Assembly (NCBI GenBank): GCA_963784675.1
Contig: CAWASE010000019.1
Span: 372,001-436,000 of the forward strand
Reading direction: 5' to 3'
DNA length: 64,000 nucleotides
Source: SCTD01 sp963784675
GTDB taxonomy: Bacteria; Actinomycetota; Actinomycetes; Mycobacteriales; SCTD01
The position numbers and the translations under genes are program-made. Within the stretch, counting starts at the first letter, position 1. Each line of letters starts with the position of its first letter. This document shows, in pieces, positions 49,281 to 57,651 of the stretch. Below the pieces are notes generated by a model. The model was not told where the DNA came from, ran no database searches, and worked only from the letters and a program-made list of their open reading frames with translations.

Positions 49281-50837
49281 GTGACCGCACTCTCGTTCTG
49301 CGTCCTCGGAGACGCCAGCGCCCTGACCACCTCGCTCACCGCCCACGGACACCGTGCCGTCGGTTCGCCCGAGCAGGCCGACGTCGTGCTGGTGCTCGGC
49401 GCGGCCCCGTCGGCCGAGACCGGTCAGCCCACGCTGCTGCTCGGTCCGCTCGGGCCGGGCGCGCTCACCGACGCCGCTGGGCTGGTGCCGGGCCGGCTGC
49501 TGCCGTCGCACGACGTGCGGGTGCGCGCCGGTCGCGACGCCGGTCAGGTCTTCGACCGCGTGGGCGGCGAGGACCTGCTGCTCACCGGCGCCTGGCCGCT
49601 GCTGGACAAGGTCGCCGACGACGTCCAGCAGCTGCTGACGGCCAACAGCGCCTTCACCGACCACGCCGTCGCCACCTGGCGGCCGTCCACGCAGGTCGGC
49701 ACCTTCACCCTGACCCCGTCGACGGACCCCGCCTACGTCCGGCTGCTCGGTCGCATCCTGCGGCACGTCACCGGGCAGCAGGACGCCGCGCCGGTCCGCA
49801 TCGGCATGCTGGGCTACGGCGCCATCGGGCACGAGCACGCAGTCGCGATCGGCCAGGTCGACGGCTTGGCGCTGGCGGCCGTGTGCGACCCCAACCCGCT
49901 ACGGATCGAAGCGGCGCAGGCGATGGTGCCGAGCGTGCGCGGTCACGCCGACGGCGTCGACCTGCTCGCCGACGACGACGTCGACCTCGTGATCGTCTCG
50001 ACGCCGCCGAACACGCACGCCGACTGGGTGCTGCGGGCGCTGCGGGCCGGCAAGCACGTCGTGGTCGAGAAGCCGTTCTGCATCACCGTGGAGGAGGCAG
50101 ACCGGCAGATCGCCGCCGCTGCCGAGGCCGGCCTGACGCTCGCGGTGTATCAGAACCGACGCTGGGACCAGGACTACCTCGCGCTGAAGGCGGCTGTGCG
50201 TGCGGGGCGGATCGGTGAGGTGTTCCACCTGGAGAGCTTCGTCGGCGGCTACGACCACCCGTGCAACTTCTGGCACTCCGACGCCGAGATCAGCGGCGGC
50301 GCGATCTACGACTGGGGCAGCCACTACCTCGACCAGATCCTGGACCTGCTGCCGCAGCAGGTCCAGTGGGTCTCGGCGACCGCGCACAAGCGGGTGTGGC
50401 ACGACGTCACCAACGCCGACCACACCCGCGTGCTGCTGCACTTCGAGGGCGGCATCGAGGCCGAGTTCACGGCGTCCGACCTGGCCGCCGCGCGCAAGCC
50501 GAAGTACTACGTGCTGGGCACGTCCGGGGCGATCGTCGGCTCCTGGCAGCAGGAACGCATCGTCTCCCGCTCGCCGGTCGGGCTGGTGCTGGAGGACCGC
50601 TTCGCCGTCTCGGACGCCGCCGCCGCGCTGACCCTGTTCGACCGCGACGGCTCGCAGACCGCGCTGGCCGTCCCTGCCTCTCCCGCGCAGGCCTTCCACC
50701 GCGAGCTTGCTGATGCGCTGCTTTCCGGGACGCCGATGTCGGTGACCCCTGCGGGTTCTCGTCGCAACATCGCGGTGATGGAGGCAGCCACGTTGTCCGC
50801 GGCCGACGGGGGCCGGCCGGTCGTCCCCCCGGCGTGA
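49281..50837 (+). CDS. Gfo/Idh/MocA-family oxidoreductase with extra N-terminal domain
   Basis: 518 residues. Residues 1-165 form an additional domain (FCVLGDASALTTSLTAHGH ... DVVLVLGAAPS ... LLPSHDVRVRAG) resembling a reduced ThuA/glutaminase-like fold. The NAD(P)-binding Rossmann domain follows (VRIGMLGYGAIGHEH, TPPNTHADWVLRALRAGKHVVVEKPF), then the GFO_IDH_MocA C-terminal domain (GGAIYDWGSHYLDQILDLLP). Likely oxidises a sugar or polyol. Overlaps a second family member by 4 nt (GTGA). Start GTG 49281 fits the -10 box at 49268. Confidence 0.85.
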   Translation: MTALSFCVLGDASALTTSLTAHGHRAVGSPEQADVVLVLGAAPSAETGQPTLLLGPLGPGALTDAAGLVPGRLLPSHDVRVRAGRDAGQVFDRVGGEDLLLTGAWPLLDKVADDVQQLLTANSAFTDHAVATWRPSTQVGTFTLTPSTDPAYVRLLGRILRHVTGQQDAAPVRIGMLGYGAIGHEHAVAIGQVDGLALAAVCDPNPLRIEAAQAMVPSVRGHADGVDLLADDDVDLVIVSTPPNTHADWVLRALRAGKHVVVEKPFCITVEEADRQIAAAAEAGLTLAVYQNRRWDQDYLALKAAVRAGRIGEVFHLESFVGGYDHPCNFWHSDAEISGGAIYDWGSHYLDQILDLLPQQVQWVSATAHKRVWHDVTNADHTRVLLHFEGGIEAEFTASDLAAARKPKYYVLGTSGAIVGSWQQERIVSRSPVGLVLEDRFAVSDAAAALTLFDRDGSQTALAVPASPAQAFHRELADALLSGTPMSVTPAGSRRNIAVMEAATLSAADGGRPVVPPA

Positions 50838-51805
50838 CGCCCGTCCGCTGGGGCTTCCTCGGCGCGGGGATGATCGCTCGCGAGGCGCTCGCGCCGGCGG
50901 TGCATGCGGCCGTCGGGGCCGAGCTGGCGGTCGTCGGCGCGCGGGACGTGGAGCGAGCCGCCGGGCTCGGCCCCGAGCGAGCCGTCGAGGGCTACGAGGC
51001 GGTGCTGGCCGACCCGTCCGTCGAGGCGGTGTACGTCGCGCTGTCGAACGAGGCGCACCTGCCGTGGACGTTGGCGGCGCTGGCCGCCGGCAAGCACGTC
51101 CTGTGCGAGAAGCCCCTCGGGCTGACCGCGGCCGAGGTCGACCGGATGATGACGGCCGCGGGCGACCTGCGGGTGGTCGAGGCGTCCTGGTACCGCTGGC
51201 ACCCGCGCGTGCGGCTCGCCCAGCAGCGGCTGGCCTCGATCGGGCCGGTGCGGCACGTCGCGGCCGGGTTCACCTTCGCCGGGCAGCTCGAGGGCAACTA
51301 CCGCCTCGATCCGTCCCGCGGCGGGGGAGCGCTGTACGATGTGGGGTGCTACGCCGTGTCGTCCTGCCTGTGGGCTGTCGGACGCGGGCTCCCGACCGAC
51401 GTCGTGGCCCGCTCGACGCTCAGCGCGTCCGGCGTCGACCTGGACACGCGGGCGATCCTGACCTGGGCCGACGATGTGGAGGCCGAGGTGCACGCAGGGA
51501 TCGACTCCGGCGAGGGCCAGTGGCTGGTGATCACCGGCGAGCGAGGCGAGATCGAGCTGCGCGACGCGCCCTACACGTCCTGGAAGACCGACGACACCGA
51601 GCTGTGGGTGTCCGACGGTGCGGGTACCGAACGGGTGCCGGTGCCGGCGGTGGACGCCTACCGCCTCATGGTGGAGGAGATGTCGTCGGTGCTGCGCGGC
51701 AGGCCCGGTTGGGTGCTGCCGCTGTCGGAGTCGCGTGACACCGCTGCAGTGCTCGACGCCTGCTTCACCAGCGCCGGACAGGACGGGGAGCCGGTCAGCG
51801 TGTGA
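50834..51805 (+). CDS. Gfo/Idh/MocA-family oxidoreductase
   Basis: 323 residues, the standard size: Rossmann start VRWGFLGAGMIAREALAPAV, EKP motif HVLCEKPLGLT, and sugar-binding part SRGGGALYDVGCYAVSSCLWAVG. Paralogous to, but clearly distinct from, the upstream gene, with which it is translationally coupled. The pair may catalyse consecutive redox steps on a sugar (as in oxidation-then-reduction epimerisations), and the nearby lactone oxidase fits a sugar-acid theme. That link is inference. Confidence 0.88.
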   Translation: MTPVRWGFLGAGMIAREALAPAVHAAVGAELAVVGARDVERAAGLGPERAVEGYEAVLADPSVEAVYVALSNEAHLPWTLAALAAGKHVLCEKPLGLTAAEVDRMMTAAGDLRVVEASWYRWHPRVRLAQQRLASIGPVRHVAAGFTFAGQLEGNYRLDPSRGGGALYDVGCYAVSSCLWAVGRGLPTDVVARSTLSASGVDLDTRAILTWADDVEAEVHAGIDSGEGQWLVITGERGEIELRDAPYTSWKTDDTELWVSDGAGTERVPVPAVDAYRLMVEEMSSVLRGRPGWVLPLSESRDTAAVLDACFTSAGQDGEPVSV

Positions 51806-51851
51806 ACCGGGGGTTGTCCACAGGGCTCCGGCGGGCTGTCGACGGCCGACC

Positions 51852-51857
51852 TAGACT
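51852..51857 (+). promoter_or_regulatory. -10 box for the DUF6318 lipoprotein gene
   Basis: TAGACT, 6 nt before GTG 51864. Confidence 0.45.
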
Positions 51858-51863
51858 CCCGGC

Positions 51864-52355
51864 GTGCGCCGTCTTGTCGGATCTGTCCTGACTGTCGTTG
51901 TGCTTGTGCTGGCCGGGTGCACCTCCGGCGGTGAGGCGGGGCCGACGTCGCTGCCGGTGCTGTCGCCGTCGCCCAGTGCGGTGGCGAGCCCGTCGGCGGA
52001 GGTGGTGGTGCCGAGTGCTGCGGCGGCGGCTACGCCGGCCGGGGCCGAGGCCTTCGCACGCTTCTTTCTGATGGAGGTAAGGGCCGGCTACCTGACCGGC
52101 TCCTCAAGCGTTGTCGAGAGCCTGAGTCTGGCCAGCTGTGCGACGTGCCGCCGTTACGTCGATTCCATCAACGAGGTCCGAACCGAGCGGTTGCGCGTTG
52201 AGGGGACGTCGATGATTGTTGGGGTTGTCGCTCCAGCGGTTGCCGCGGAGATGGTCGATGTCACGGTGCTCTACACATCAACCGAGACGGTGTTTTACAC
52301 CCCTGATGGGGGCGTCTCTTGCGCGAGGACGCGGAGGCTGCGGGTCAGCGGGTAG
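51864..52355 (+). CDS. DUF6318-type lipoprotein
   Basis: 163 residues with a lipoprotein signal (LVGSVLTVVVLVLAGC, lipobox LAGC), a Ser/Pro/Ala linker, then a domain with FARFFLMEVRAGYLTGSSS and the Cys pair SCATCRRYVDSI. I recognise this layout as the actinobacterial DUF6318 family. Function unknown; attached to the outer face of the membrane. The 3' third is less GC-rich than its surroundings. Directly upstream of a PKD-domain protein. Confidence 0.7.
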   Translation: MRRLVGSVLTVVVLVLAGCTSGGEAGPTSLPVLSPSPSAVASPSAEVVVPSAAAAATPAGAEAFARFFLMEVRAGYLTGSSSVVESLSLASCATCRRYVDSINEVRTERLRVEGTSMIVGVVAPAVAAEMVDVTVLYTSTETVFYTPDGGVSCARTRRLRVSG

Positions 52356-52380
52356 TGGGCCTCCGCCTCATCGCTGGTCG

Positions 52381-53292
52381 ATGGATGGTCGCCAAAGTGA
52401 TCAAGCTTTGAAGCGGGCAGCTTTTGTCGCGGCTGCACTGGGTCTTGGCTTTGTCCCAGCGACCAGCTTTGCCGCTGTCGTCCAGCCAAGGATTTGCCTG
52501 GAGGAATGCGACCCGCCGCCGACCGTGGCCGGTGGCGACGGAACCGTCGACGTGACCGGCGTCCGCACAGTGAGCGAGAATGTGCCCGGCAGGGGAGACG
52601 GCTCCGAGGGCGAGGCCCCGGGCCGCACAGCGTGGGTCACGATCGACGAAAGGCCGGCCCCTGCCTGCTCAGGCAACGACGTGTCTGGTCCAGACCAGCT
52701 GTGCGCCCTCGCCCTGCTCACCTGCGACGTCGATCAGGTGCGGTACTTCGTCTGGCACCGACGGACTGAGCACGTCCTCGGCCCGCCACGTACCGACACC
52801 GTGGGCGAGTGGATCCAGGAGGCCGGAACGTTCTGCCTGGGTCCGGACGACCCGGGGGTGCCGACGATCGGTCGGGTCATCGCGCGGGTGCTGACCGAGT
52901 TCCGCAGCCTGCCGCTGCCGAACGCGCCGGTGCGGGTCAGCCCGTCGCCGCGCACGCTGGTGAACCTGCCGACGCGGATGGCCGCGGGCTCGGCCGACCC
53001 GGTGGTCTTCACGCCTGTCCTGTTCGGGCTCCGGGTCACGATCACGGCCCGGCCGGTCGCCTGGGACTGGACGTTCGGCGACGGCGCTGCGCTGCACTCG
53101 ACGAGCCCGCGCGTGGAGCACGTGTATGCGGCCAGGGGGACCGTCGAGGCGAACGTCACGGTGACGTGGCGCGGCGAGTTCACGATCAGCGACGCGCCGG
53201 AGATCTTCCCCGTACGCGAGCCGGTGCTGACGACGTCGCCGCCGGTGCCGGTGCAGGTCGTCGAGGCCCGTACCCGGCTCGTAGGCGGCTGA
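52381..53292 (+). CDS. Secreted PKD-domain protein
   Basis: 303 residues. A signal peptide (LKRAAFVAAALGLGFVPATSFA) is followed by a Cys-containing region (RICLEECDPPP ... CSGNDVSGPDQLCALALLTCDVDQ) and a PKD/immunoglobulin-like domain near the C-terminus (PVAWDWTFGDGAALHSTSPRVEHVYAARGTVEANVTVTW). PKD domains mediate surface interactions. The ATG at 52381 has no obvious ribosome site, so the start is uncertain; it lies 25 bp after the lipoprotein gene. Some GC drop at its 5' end. Confidence 0.65.
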   Translation: MDGRQSDQALKRAAFVAAALGLGFVPATSFAAVVQPRICLEECDPPPTVAGGDGTVDVTGVRTVSENVPGRGDGSEGEAPGRTAWVTIDERPAPACSGNDVSGPDQLCALALLTCDVDQVRYFVWHRRTEHVLGPPRTDTVGEWIQEAGTFCLGPDDPGVPTIGRVIARVLTEFRSLPLPNAPVRVSPSPRTLVNLPTRMAAGSADPVVFTPVLFGLRVTITARPVAWDWTFGDGAALHSTSPRVEHVYAARGTVEANVTVTWRGEFTISDAPEIFPVREPVLTTSPPVPVQVVEARTRLVGG

Positions 53293-53305
53293 CCGGCGAG
53301 GTCAC

Positions 53306-53311
53306 TAGGCT
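53306..53311 (+). promoter_or_regulatory. -10 box for the Rv2175c-like gene
   Basis: TAGGCT, 7 nt before GTG 53319. Confidence 0.45.
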
Positions 53312-53318
53312 GCAGGAC

Positions 53319-53645
53319 GTGGAGATGCTGAGCCTGGCCGACGTCGCCGAGCGCATGGGGATCGGACCGACCGGTGTCCGCGACCTGGTGAAGTCCGGCC
53401 AGCTGCTCGTGGTCACCGACGACGAGGGAAAGAGCGTCGTCCCGGCCGGACAGCTGGACGGCGCAGTGCTGGTCAAGCACCTCGTCCCCGTCCTGACGCT
53501 GCTGCGCGACGCCGGCTACAGCGACCACGAGGCACTGGGTTGGCTCACCACCGCCGACGACTCGCTGCCAGGTACGCCCCTGCAGGCGTTGCACGAGAAC
53601 CGTGCCACCGAGATCAAGCGCCGAGCGCAGGCGCTCGGCTTCTGA
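53319..53645 (+). CDS. Rv2175c-family DNA-binding protein
   Basis: 108 residues with an N-terminal winged helix-turn-helix (LSLADVAERMGIGPTGVRDLVKSGQLLVV) and a C-terminal helical domain (LVPVLTLLRDAGYSDHEALGWLTTADDSLPGTPLQAL). It matches Rv2175c of M. tuberculosis, a DNA-binding protein regulated by phosphorylation by the Ser/Thr kinase PknL. The start follows a TAGGCT box, so probably leaderless. thiS and thiE follow downstream on the same strand. Confidence 0.85.
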   Translation: MEMLSLADVAERMGIGPTGVRDLVKSGQLLVVTDDEGKSVVPAGQLDGAVLVKHLVPVLTLLRDAGYSDHEALGWLTTADDSLPGTPLQALHENRATEIKRRAQALGF

Positions 53646-53655
53646 GGTCTGAACC

Positions 53656-53856
53656 GTGCAGCTGACCGTGAACGGTGCCCGCCGCGAGGCCGCCGACGGG
53701 ACCGACCTGCCGTCTCTCCTGACCGCCCTGGGTCAGCGGCCGGGCTCGGTCGTCGTCGAGCTCAACGGGACTGCGCTGGTGCCGTCGGAGGTGCCGGGCA
53801 CCGTCCTGCGCGACGGCGACCGGCTCGAGCTGGTACGGGCTGTCGCGGGTGGCTGA
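53656..53856 (+). CDS. thiS: Sulfur carrier protein ThiS
   Basis: 66 residues of the ubiquitin-like fold ending in the Gly-Gly tail (RAVAGG) that is adenylated and thiocarboxylated to carry sulfur to thiazole synthase. It begins QLTVNGARREAADGTDLPSLL and has GSVVVELNGTALVPSE. GTG start 10 nt after the Rv2175c-like gene. It overlaps thiE by 8 nt. Its partner thiG is 24 kb away under a TPP riboswitch; no riboswitch is visible here. Confidence 0.9.
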   Translation: MQLTVNGARREAADGTDLPSLLTALGQRPGSVVVELNGTALVPSEVPGTVLRDGDRLELVRAVAGG

Positions 53857-54475
53857 TCCCCGCCTCGCCGACGCGCGGCTGTACCTGTGCACACCCTCTC
53901 GTCCGGACCTTGCGGAGTTCCTGGACGCGGTGCTGTCCGGCGGGGTCGACATCGTGCAGCTGCGCGAGAAGAACCTCGAGGCTGCGCACGAGCTCGCGCT
54001 TTGCGAGGTGGTCGCCGCCGCCGCGGCGCGGCACGGCGCGCTGTGGTCGGTCAACGACCGCGCGGACGTGGCGTTCGCTGCGCGCCCGGACGTGCTGCAC
54101 CTCGGGCAGGACGACCTCCCCGTCCCGCTGGCCCGCGCGATCGTCGGACCCCACATGCTCCTCGGACGGTCGACGCACGACGTCCCGCAGGTCGACGACG
54201 CCGCCATCGAGCCCGACGTGGACTACTTCTGCGTGGGTCCGACCTGGCCCACCCCGACCAAGCCCGGGCGCCATGCGCCGGGGCTCGCCCTGACGCGCCA
54301 CGCGGCCGCCGTTGCGGGCGATCGTCCCTGGTTTGCCATCGGCGGCATCGATGCGACCAACCTCGACCAGGTGCTCGACGCCGGAGCCACCCGCGTGGTG
54401 GTCGTGCGGGCGCTCACCGAGGCGCCTGACCCGCACGCCGCAGCTCGAGCGATGGCGGCACGACTACGCCCGTGA
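53849..54475 (+). CDS. thiE: Thiamine-phosphate synthase
   Basis: 208 residues of the ThiE TIM barrel, which joins the pyrimidine and thiazole phosphates. Motifs are DIVQLREKNLEA, WSVNDRADVA, VLHLGQDDLPV, LLGRSTHDVPQV, YFCVGPTWPTPTKPG and FAIGGIDATNLDQVLDAGA. GTG 53849 lies within the end of thiS. The 3' end is 5 bp from the convergent small membrane protein gene. Confidence 0.93.
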   Translation: MADPRLADARLYLCTPSRPDLAEFLDAVLSGGVDIVQLREKNLEAAHELALCEVVAAAAARHGALWSVNDRADVAFAARPDVLHLGQDDLPVPLARAIVGPHMLLGRSTHDVPQVDDAAIEPDVDYFCVGPTWPTPTKPGRHAPGLALTRHAAAVAGDRPWFAIGGIDATNLDQVLDAGATRVVVVRALTEAPDPHAAARAMAARLRP

Positions 54476-54480
54476 CAGCG

Positions 54481-54729
54481 TCAGCTGGCCACGAGCGACG
54501 CGACGATGAAGCCGGCGACCAGCAACACCACGATCGCCAGCGCCGACAGGGCGATGATCATCGGGGTGCGGTTGCCGCTGACCGGACCGTCGGAGGCCGT
54601 GCCGCCGGTCGTACCGGACATCGAGTCGGCCGCCGGACTCGTGTCGCCCGACGCCGTCGACCCTCCGGCGTCCACCCCTGCGGTGACTGCCGGGTCCGGG
54701 TCGGGGCTGGGTGCCTGATTCTGCGTCAT
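54481..54729 (-). CDS. Small membrane protein, DUF6480-like
   Basis: 82 residues: a Pro/Asp/Gly/Ser-rich disordered N-terminus (SPDPDPAVTAGVDAGGSTASGDTSPAADS) and one C-terminal transmembrane helix (IIALSALAIVVLLVAGFIVASLVA). The DPDP start and PGLDAGG-like pattern recall actinobacterial DUF6480. ATG 54729 gives the shortest consistent reading. Function unknown. Confidence 0.6.
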   Translation of the reverse strand: MTQNQAPSPDPDPAVTAGVDAGGSTASGDTSPAADSMSGTTGGTASDGPVSGNRTPMIIALSALAIVVLLVAGFIVASLVAS

Positions 54730-54792
54730 AGGCACAGGCTCCCCGGCACCGGCCCGTCCAACCGCGACCCTCACGTGCCGCCGCTCACGGAC

Positions 54793-56421
54793 TCAGGCGG
54801 TGCGACGCCGCGCGAGCAGCGCCAGCGCCAGCAGCAGCGCCGCCCCGAACGTCGGCAGCATGGCCTGCGCGCCGGTGGCAGCCAGCGACGGGGCAGTACC
54901 GACGGCTTGCGGGGTCGCGGCGGCAGGCACCGCACCTGCGGGCTGACCGGTCGTCGCGGTCGGCGCGGAGCCGGCAGCCTTGGGGGCCAGCAGCGACGGC
55001 CCGCCTGCCTGTCGCACGAAGCCGGGCAGTGACACCGCGGCAGGCGTGCGGGTGTCGGAGTAGCCGACGTACAGGCGGCCCGTGCCGTCGACGTCCATCG
55101 AGAAGTAGTCGCCGAGCCGCCGGTCGATGAGCATGGCTTGGCAGGTCGTCCCGCCCTGGCAGATCGTGCCGGTGTGCACGGCGTCAGCCGTGGCCGTGGC
55201 GACGCTGAAGCTCGGGATCTTCGACGTGGCGCAGCCCAGCGCGGTGTCGCTCGCCGCTGCCCGGATGCGCCAGCCGTGGTCACCGGGCGTCTGCGCGTCG
55301 TTGTCGGGCAGGGCGACGTCAGCCTCGAGCCAGGCGATCGCGACCCGGCCGTCGTCGCCGACCGCCAGCCACGGCCAGATGTCGGTGTTGCCGTCGGTGT
55401 CGACCCGGACCGGTGCCGTCCAGGTGCGGGCGCCGTCCCTGCTCGTCGCGAAGTAGATGCCGGCGGCGCGCTCGCCGGCGCCGCTCTCGTCCCAGACGAC
55501 GTAGAGGTTGCCGGACGGGTCCAGGTCGAACGTCGGCCAGTGGCTGACGGAGTCGACACCGGCGGCGATCAAGGTCGTGTCCGGAGTCAGGTCGCCGCTG
55601 CGCGCGTTGCGGAAGGAGGCCATCGACAGGTCGCCGGCTCTGCTGCCGTAGCTCGGATGGTGCGCCTCGTAGACGGTGCCGGTGCGCTTGTCGACGCGGA
55701 TGTCACCGATGCCCGCGCCGCCCTCGGTGTCGGGGATGTTGGCGCTGAACGTCGCACCGCCGTCGGTGCTCTTCGCGATGTAGTGCCCCAGACCCGGGTT
55801 CGGGACCGTGCCGGTGCCGCCGCCGAAGGCGTTCGCGACGAAGTACAGCTCGTCCTCGCGATCGGCCTCCATCCACTGGCGGTCGGTGAGGATCGCGCCG
55901 AAGAAGTTCTGCAGCGTGAACGTCGCGCCGTCGTCGGTGCTCTTGCTGACCGCGACGTTCGCGAGGTTGATCTCGGAGAAGAAGACGTTGCCGGCGCTGT
56001 CGATCGCGACCTCGGGGTCGGAGAAGCCCGTCGCCGGCGCGTTGTCCGGCGGCAGGAAGCGCGGCCGGAAGTCCCAGGTGCCACCGTTGTCGTCACTGGT
56101 CCAGACGTAGGTCTGGTTGGTGTAGTTCTGCGCGAACGCGCCCGTGCCCGCGTTCGCCGCTTCCGGGGTGAAGAAGTGCGTCGTCCCCGCGTGCGCGCTG
56201 TAGACGAGCCGGCCGGTGGGCAGCGTGGCGACGAGCGGTTCGCCGCCGGCGCGAGCCTGGTCGACGTAGGTCGGCGGGCTGAAGGTCAGCGGCGCGGACG
56301 CCGGACAGGCAGCGCTCTGCGCGCGAGGAGGCGCAGCAGCGGCGGGACCGGCGACGGTCGCAGGGACAGCCAGCGCGGCCCCGGCGCACAGGACGAGAGC
56401 GGCGGACAGGCGACGGGACAC
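54793..56421 (-). CDS. Secreted sialidase/BNR-like beta-propeller protein with LAATG sortase signal
   Basis: 542 residues: a signal peptide (LSAALVLCAGAALAVPATVAGPAAA), a propeller with at least four Asp-box-type motifs (TSDDNGGTWDF, STDDGATFTL, STDGGATFSA, SRDGARTWTAP), an Ala/Pro linker and a C-terminal cell-wall sorting signal LAATG + hydrophobic helix + RRR. LAxTG is the motif of class E sortases. The catalytic residues of true sialidases are not evident, so binding or another hydrolase role is as likely. GTG 56421 has GGAGG at ideal spacing. Confidence 0.82.
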   Translation of the reverse strand: MSRRLSAALVLCAGAALAVPATVAGPAAAAPPRAQSAACPASAPLTFSPPTYVDQARAGGEPLVATLPTGRLVYSAHAGTTHFFTPEAANAGTGAFAQNYTNQTYVWTSDDNGGTWDFRPRFLPPDNAPATGFSDPEVAIDSAGNVFFSEINLANVAVSKSTDDGATFTLQNFFGAILTDRQWMEADREDELYFVANAFGGGTGTVPNPGLGHYIAKSTDGGATFSANIPDTEGGAGIGDIRVDKRTGTVYEAHHPSYGSRAGDLSMASFRNARSGDLTPDTTLIAAGVDSVSHWPTFDLDPSGNLYVVWDESGAGERAAGIYFATSRDGARTWTAPVRVDTDGNTDIWPWLAVGDDGRVAIAWLEADVALPDNDAQTPGDHGWRIRAAASDTALGCATSKIPSFSVATATADAVHTGTICQGGTTCQAMLIDRRLGDYFSMDVDGTGRLYVGYSDTRTPAAVSLPGFVRQAGGPSLLAPKAAGSAPTATTGQPAGAVPAAATPQAVGTAPSLAATGAQAMLPTFGAALLLALALLARRRTA

Positions 56422-56488
56422 AGCGGACCTCCGGGTTGCGGTTAGCCACAGGCTTCGGCGCCGACACCCCGGAGTCCTGCCAGGGCGG

Positions 56489-57403
56489 TCAGCGACGCGC
56501 GGCACGTGCGCGCAGCAGCCCGGGGACCGCCACGCGCGCCCGAGCAGCCTTGCCCACGCTGACCCGCTGGCCCAGCACCTGGTAGTCCGCGGCCTCGATC
56601 TCGTCCAGGATGCCGCCGTACAGCGCGAGCGCCGTCTCGATGCACGGCCTGCTGGTCGGGTGCAGCAGCCGCACCCCGTGCGCGGCCGAGCGGTAGATCT
56701 CCCGGGTGCGCGCCACCTCGAAGGCCAGCAGCCGTCGCACCGGACCGTCGACGACACCGTGCTCGAGATGCTCGCGCGTGACGTCGAAGGCGGCGAGATC
56801 CTCCGCCGGCAGGTAGACGCGGCCGCGCTGCAGATCTTCGCCGACGTCGCGCAGGAAGTTGCTGAGCTGGAACGCGACGCCCAGGTCGGCGGCATAGGGG
56901 TCGGCCACCTCCCGCGGCACGAGCGGCTCGAGCACCGGCACCATCTCCAGCCCGATCACCGCCGCCGAGCCGTACACGTAGACCATGAGGTCGTCGTAGG
57001 TGGCGTACTCGGTGACGGTCAGGTCCATCCGCATCGAGGCCAGGAACGCGTCGATGTAGTCGATCGGGATGTCCCAGCGCCGGACGGTGTCGACGACCGC
57101 GCGGCTGATCGGATGATCGCTGCCCCCGGCCTTCACGTCGGCCAGGAACTGGTCGCCCCACCCGATCAACCAGTCGGCCTTCTCGTCGTCGGTCAGCGTG
57201 CTGGCCAGGTCGTCGACGATCTCGTCGGCGTAGCGGGCGAAGCCGTAGAGGGCGTGCACGTACGGGCGCTTCCACGCCGGCAGCAGCAGCGTGGCGAGGT
57301 AGTAGGTCTTGCCGTGGCTGGCGTTGAGCCGGCGGCAGGCCTCGTAGGACTCGCGCAGTGCCGGGTCGGTGATGCCGGCGGCGTCCAGCTCGCGGGTGCT
57401 CAC
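56489..57403 (-). CDS. crtB: Phytoene synthase (squalene/phytoene synthase family)
   Basis: 304 residues. The two Asp-rich motifs are DEIVD (60-64) and DVGED (186-190, in FQLSNFLRDVGEDLQRGRVYLP), with SHGKTYYLATLLLP and RYADEIVDD at the N-terminal side. It condenses two geranylgeranyl diphosphates (or farnesyl diphosphates) to the first C40 (or C30) carotenoid. With crtI 3.3 kb upstream on the same strand, phytoene is the likely product. Two palindromes lie before its GTG start (57405-57417 and 57457-57475). Confidence 0.92.
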   Translation of the reverse strand: MSTRELDAAGITDPALRESYEACRRLNASHGKTYYLATLLLPAWKRPYVHALYGFARYADEIVDDLASTLTDDEKADWLIGWGDQFLADVKAGGSDHPISRAVVDTVRRWDIPIDYIDAFLASMRMDLTVTEYATYDDLMVYVYGSAAVIGLEMVPVLEPLVPREVADPYAADLGVAFQLSNFLRDVGEDLQRGRVYLPAEDLAAFDVTREHLEHGVVDGPVRRLLAFEVARTREIYRSAAHGVRLLHPTSRPCIETALALYGGILDEIEAADYQVLGQRVSVGKAARARVAVPGLLRARAARR

Positions 57404-57404
57404 C

Positions 57405-57417
57405 GGCAGAGTCTGCC
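57405..57417. promoter_or_regulatory. 13-bp palindrome abutting the crtB start
   Basis: GGCAGA-G-TCTGCC, perfect arms, 1 bp upstream of the GTG. A protein bound here would block initiation. Candidate operator. Confidence 0.4.
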
Positions 57418-57456
57418 AGGACTCGTGCGTGGCGTCGGCTGCGTGGTCCTGTTCGT

Positions 57457-57475
57457 CCTGATCGGGTGGATCAGG
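57457..57475. promoter_or_regulatory. Inverted repeat upstream of crtB
   Basis: CCTGATC, 5-bp spacer GGGTG, GATCAGG, about 55-70 bp upstream of crtB. The rest of the 248-bp gap (57404-57651) holds no ORF I can support. Confidence 0.4.
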
Positions 57476-57651
57476 GCGTGTGCAGCCCGGTCAGGCCGCG
57501 AGGGGCATCCGTTCCCGGGCCTCCTGGCCCCGCACCGACGTCCGGATCAACGGCAACGAAGGATCACGTTGTCTTCGTGGTGGTCGCGAGCCGCCGACCA
57601 CACCCCGCCGGGACGCGCGCGCCGCACGCCAGCGTCGCCGCGGACTGCGGC

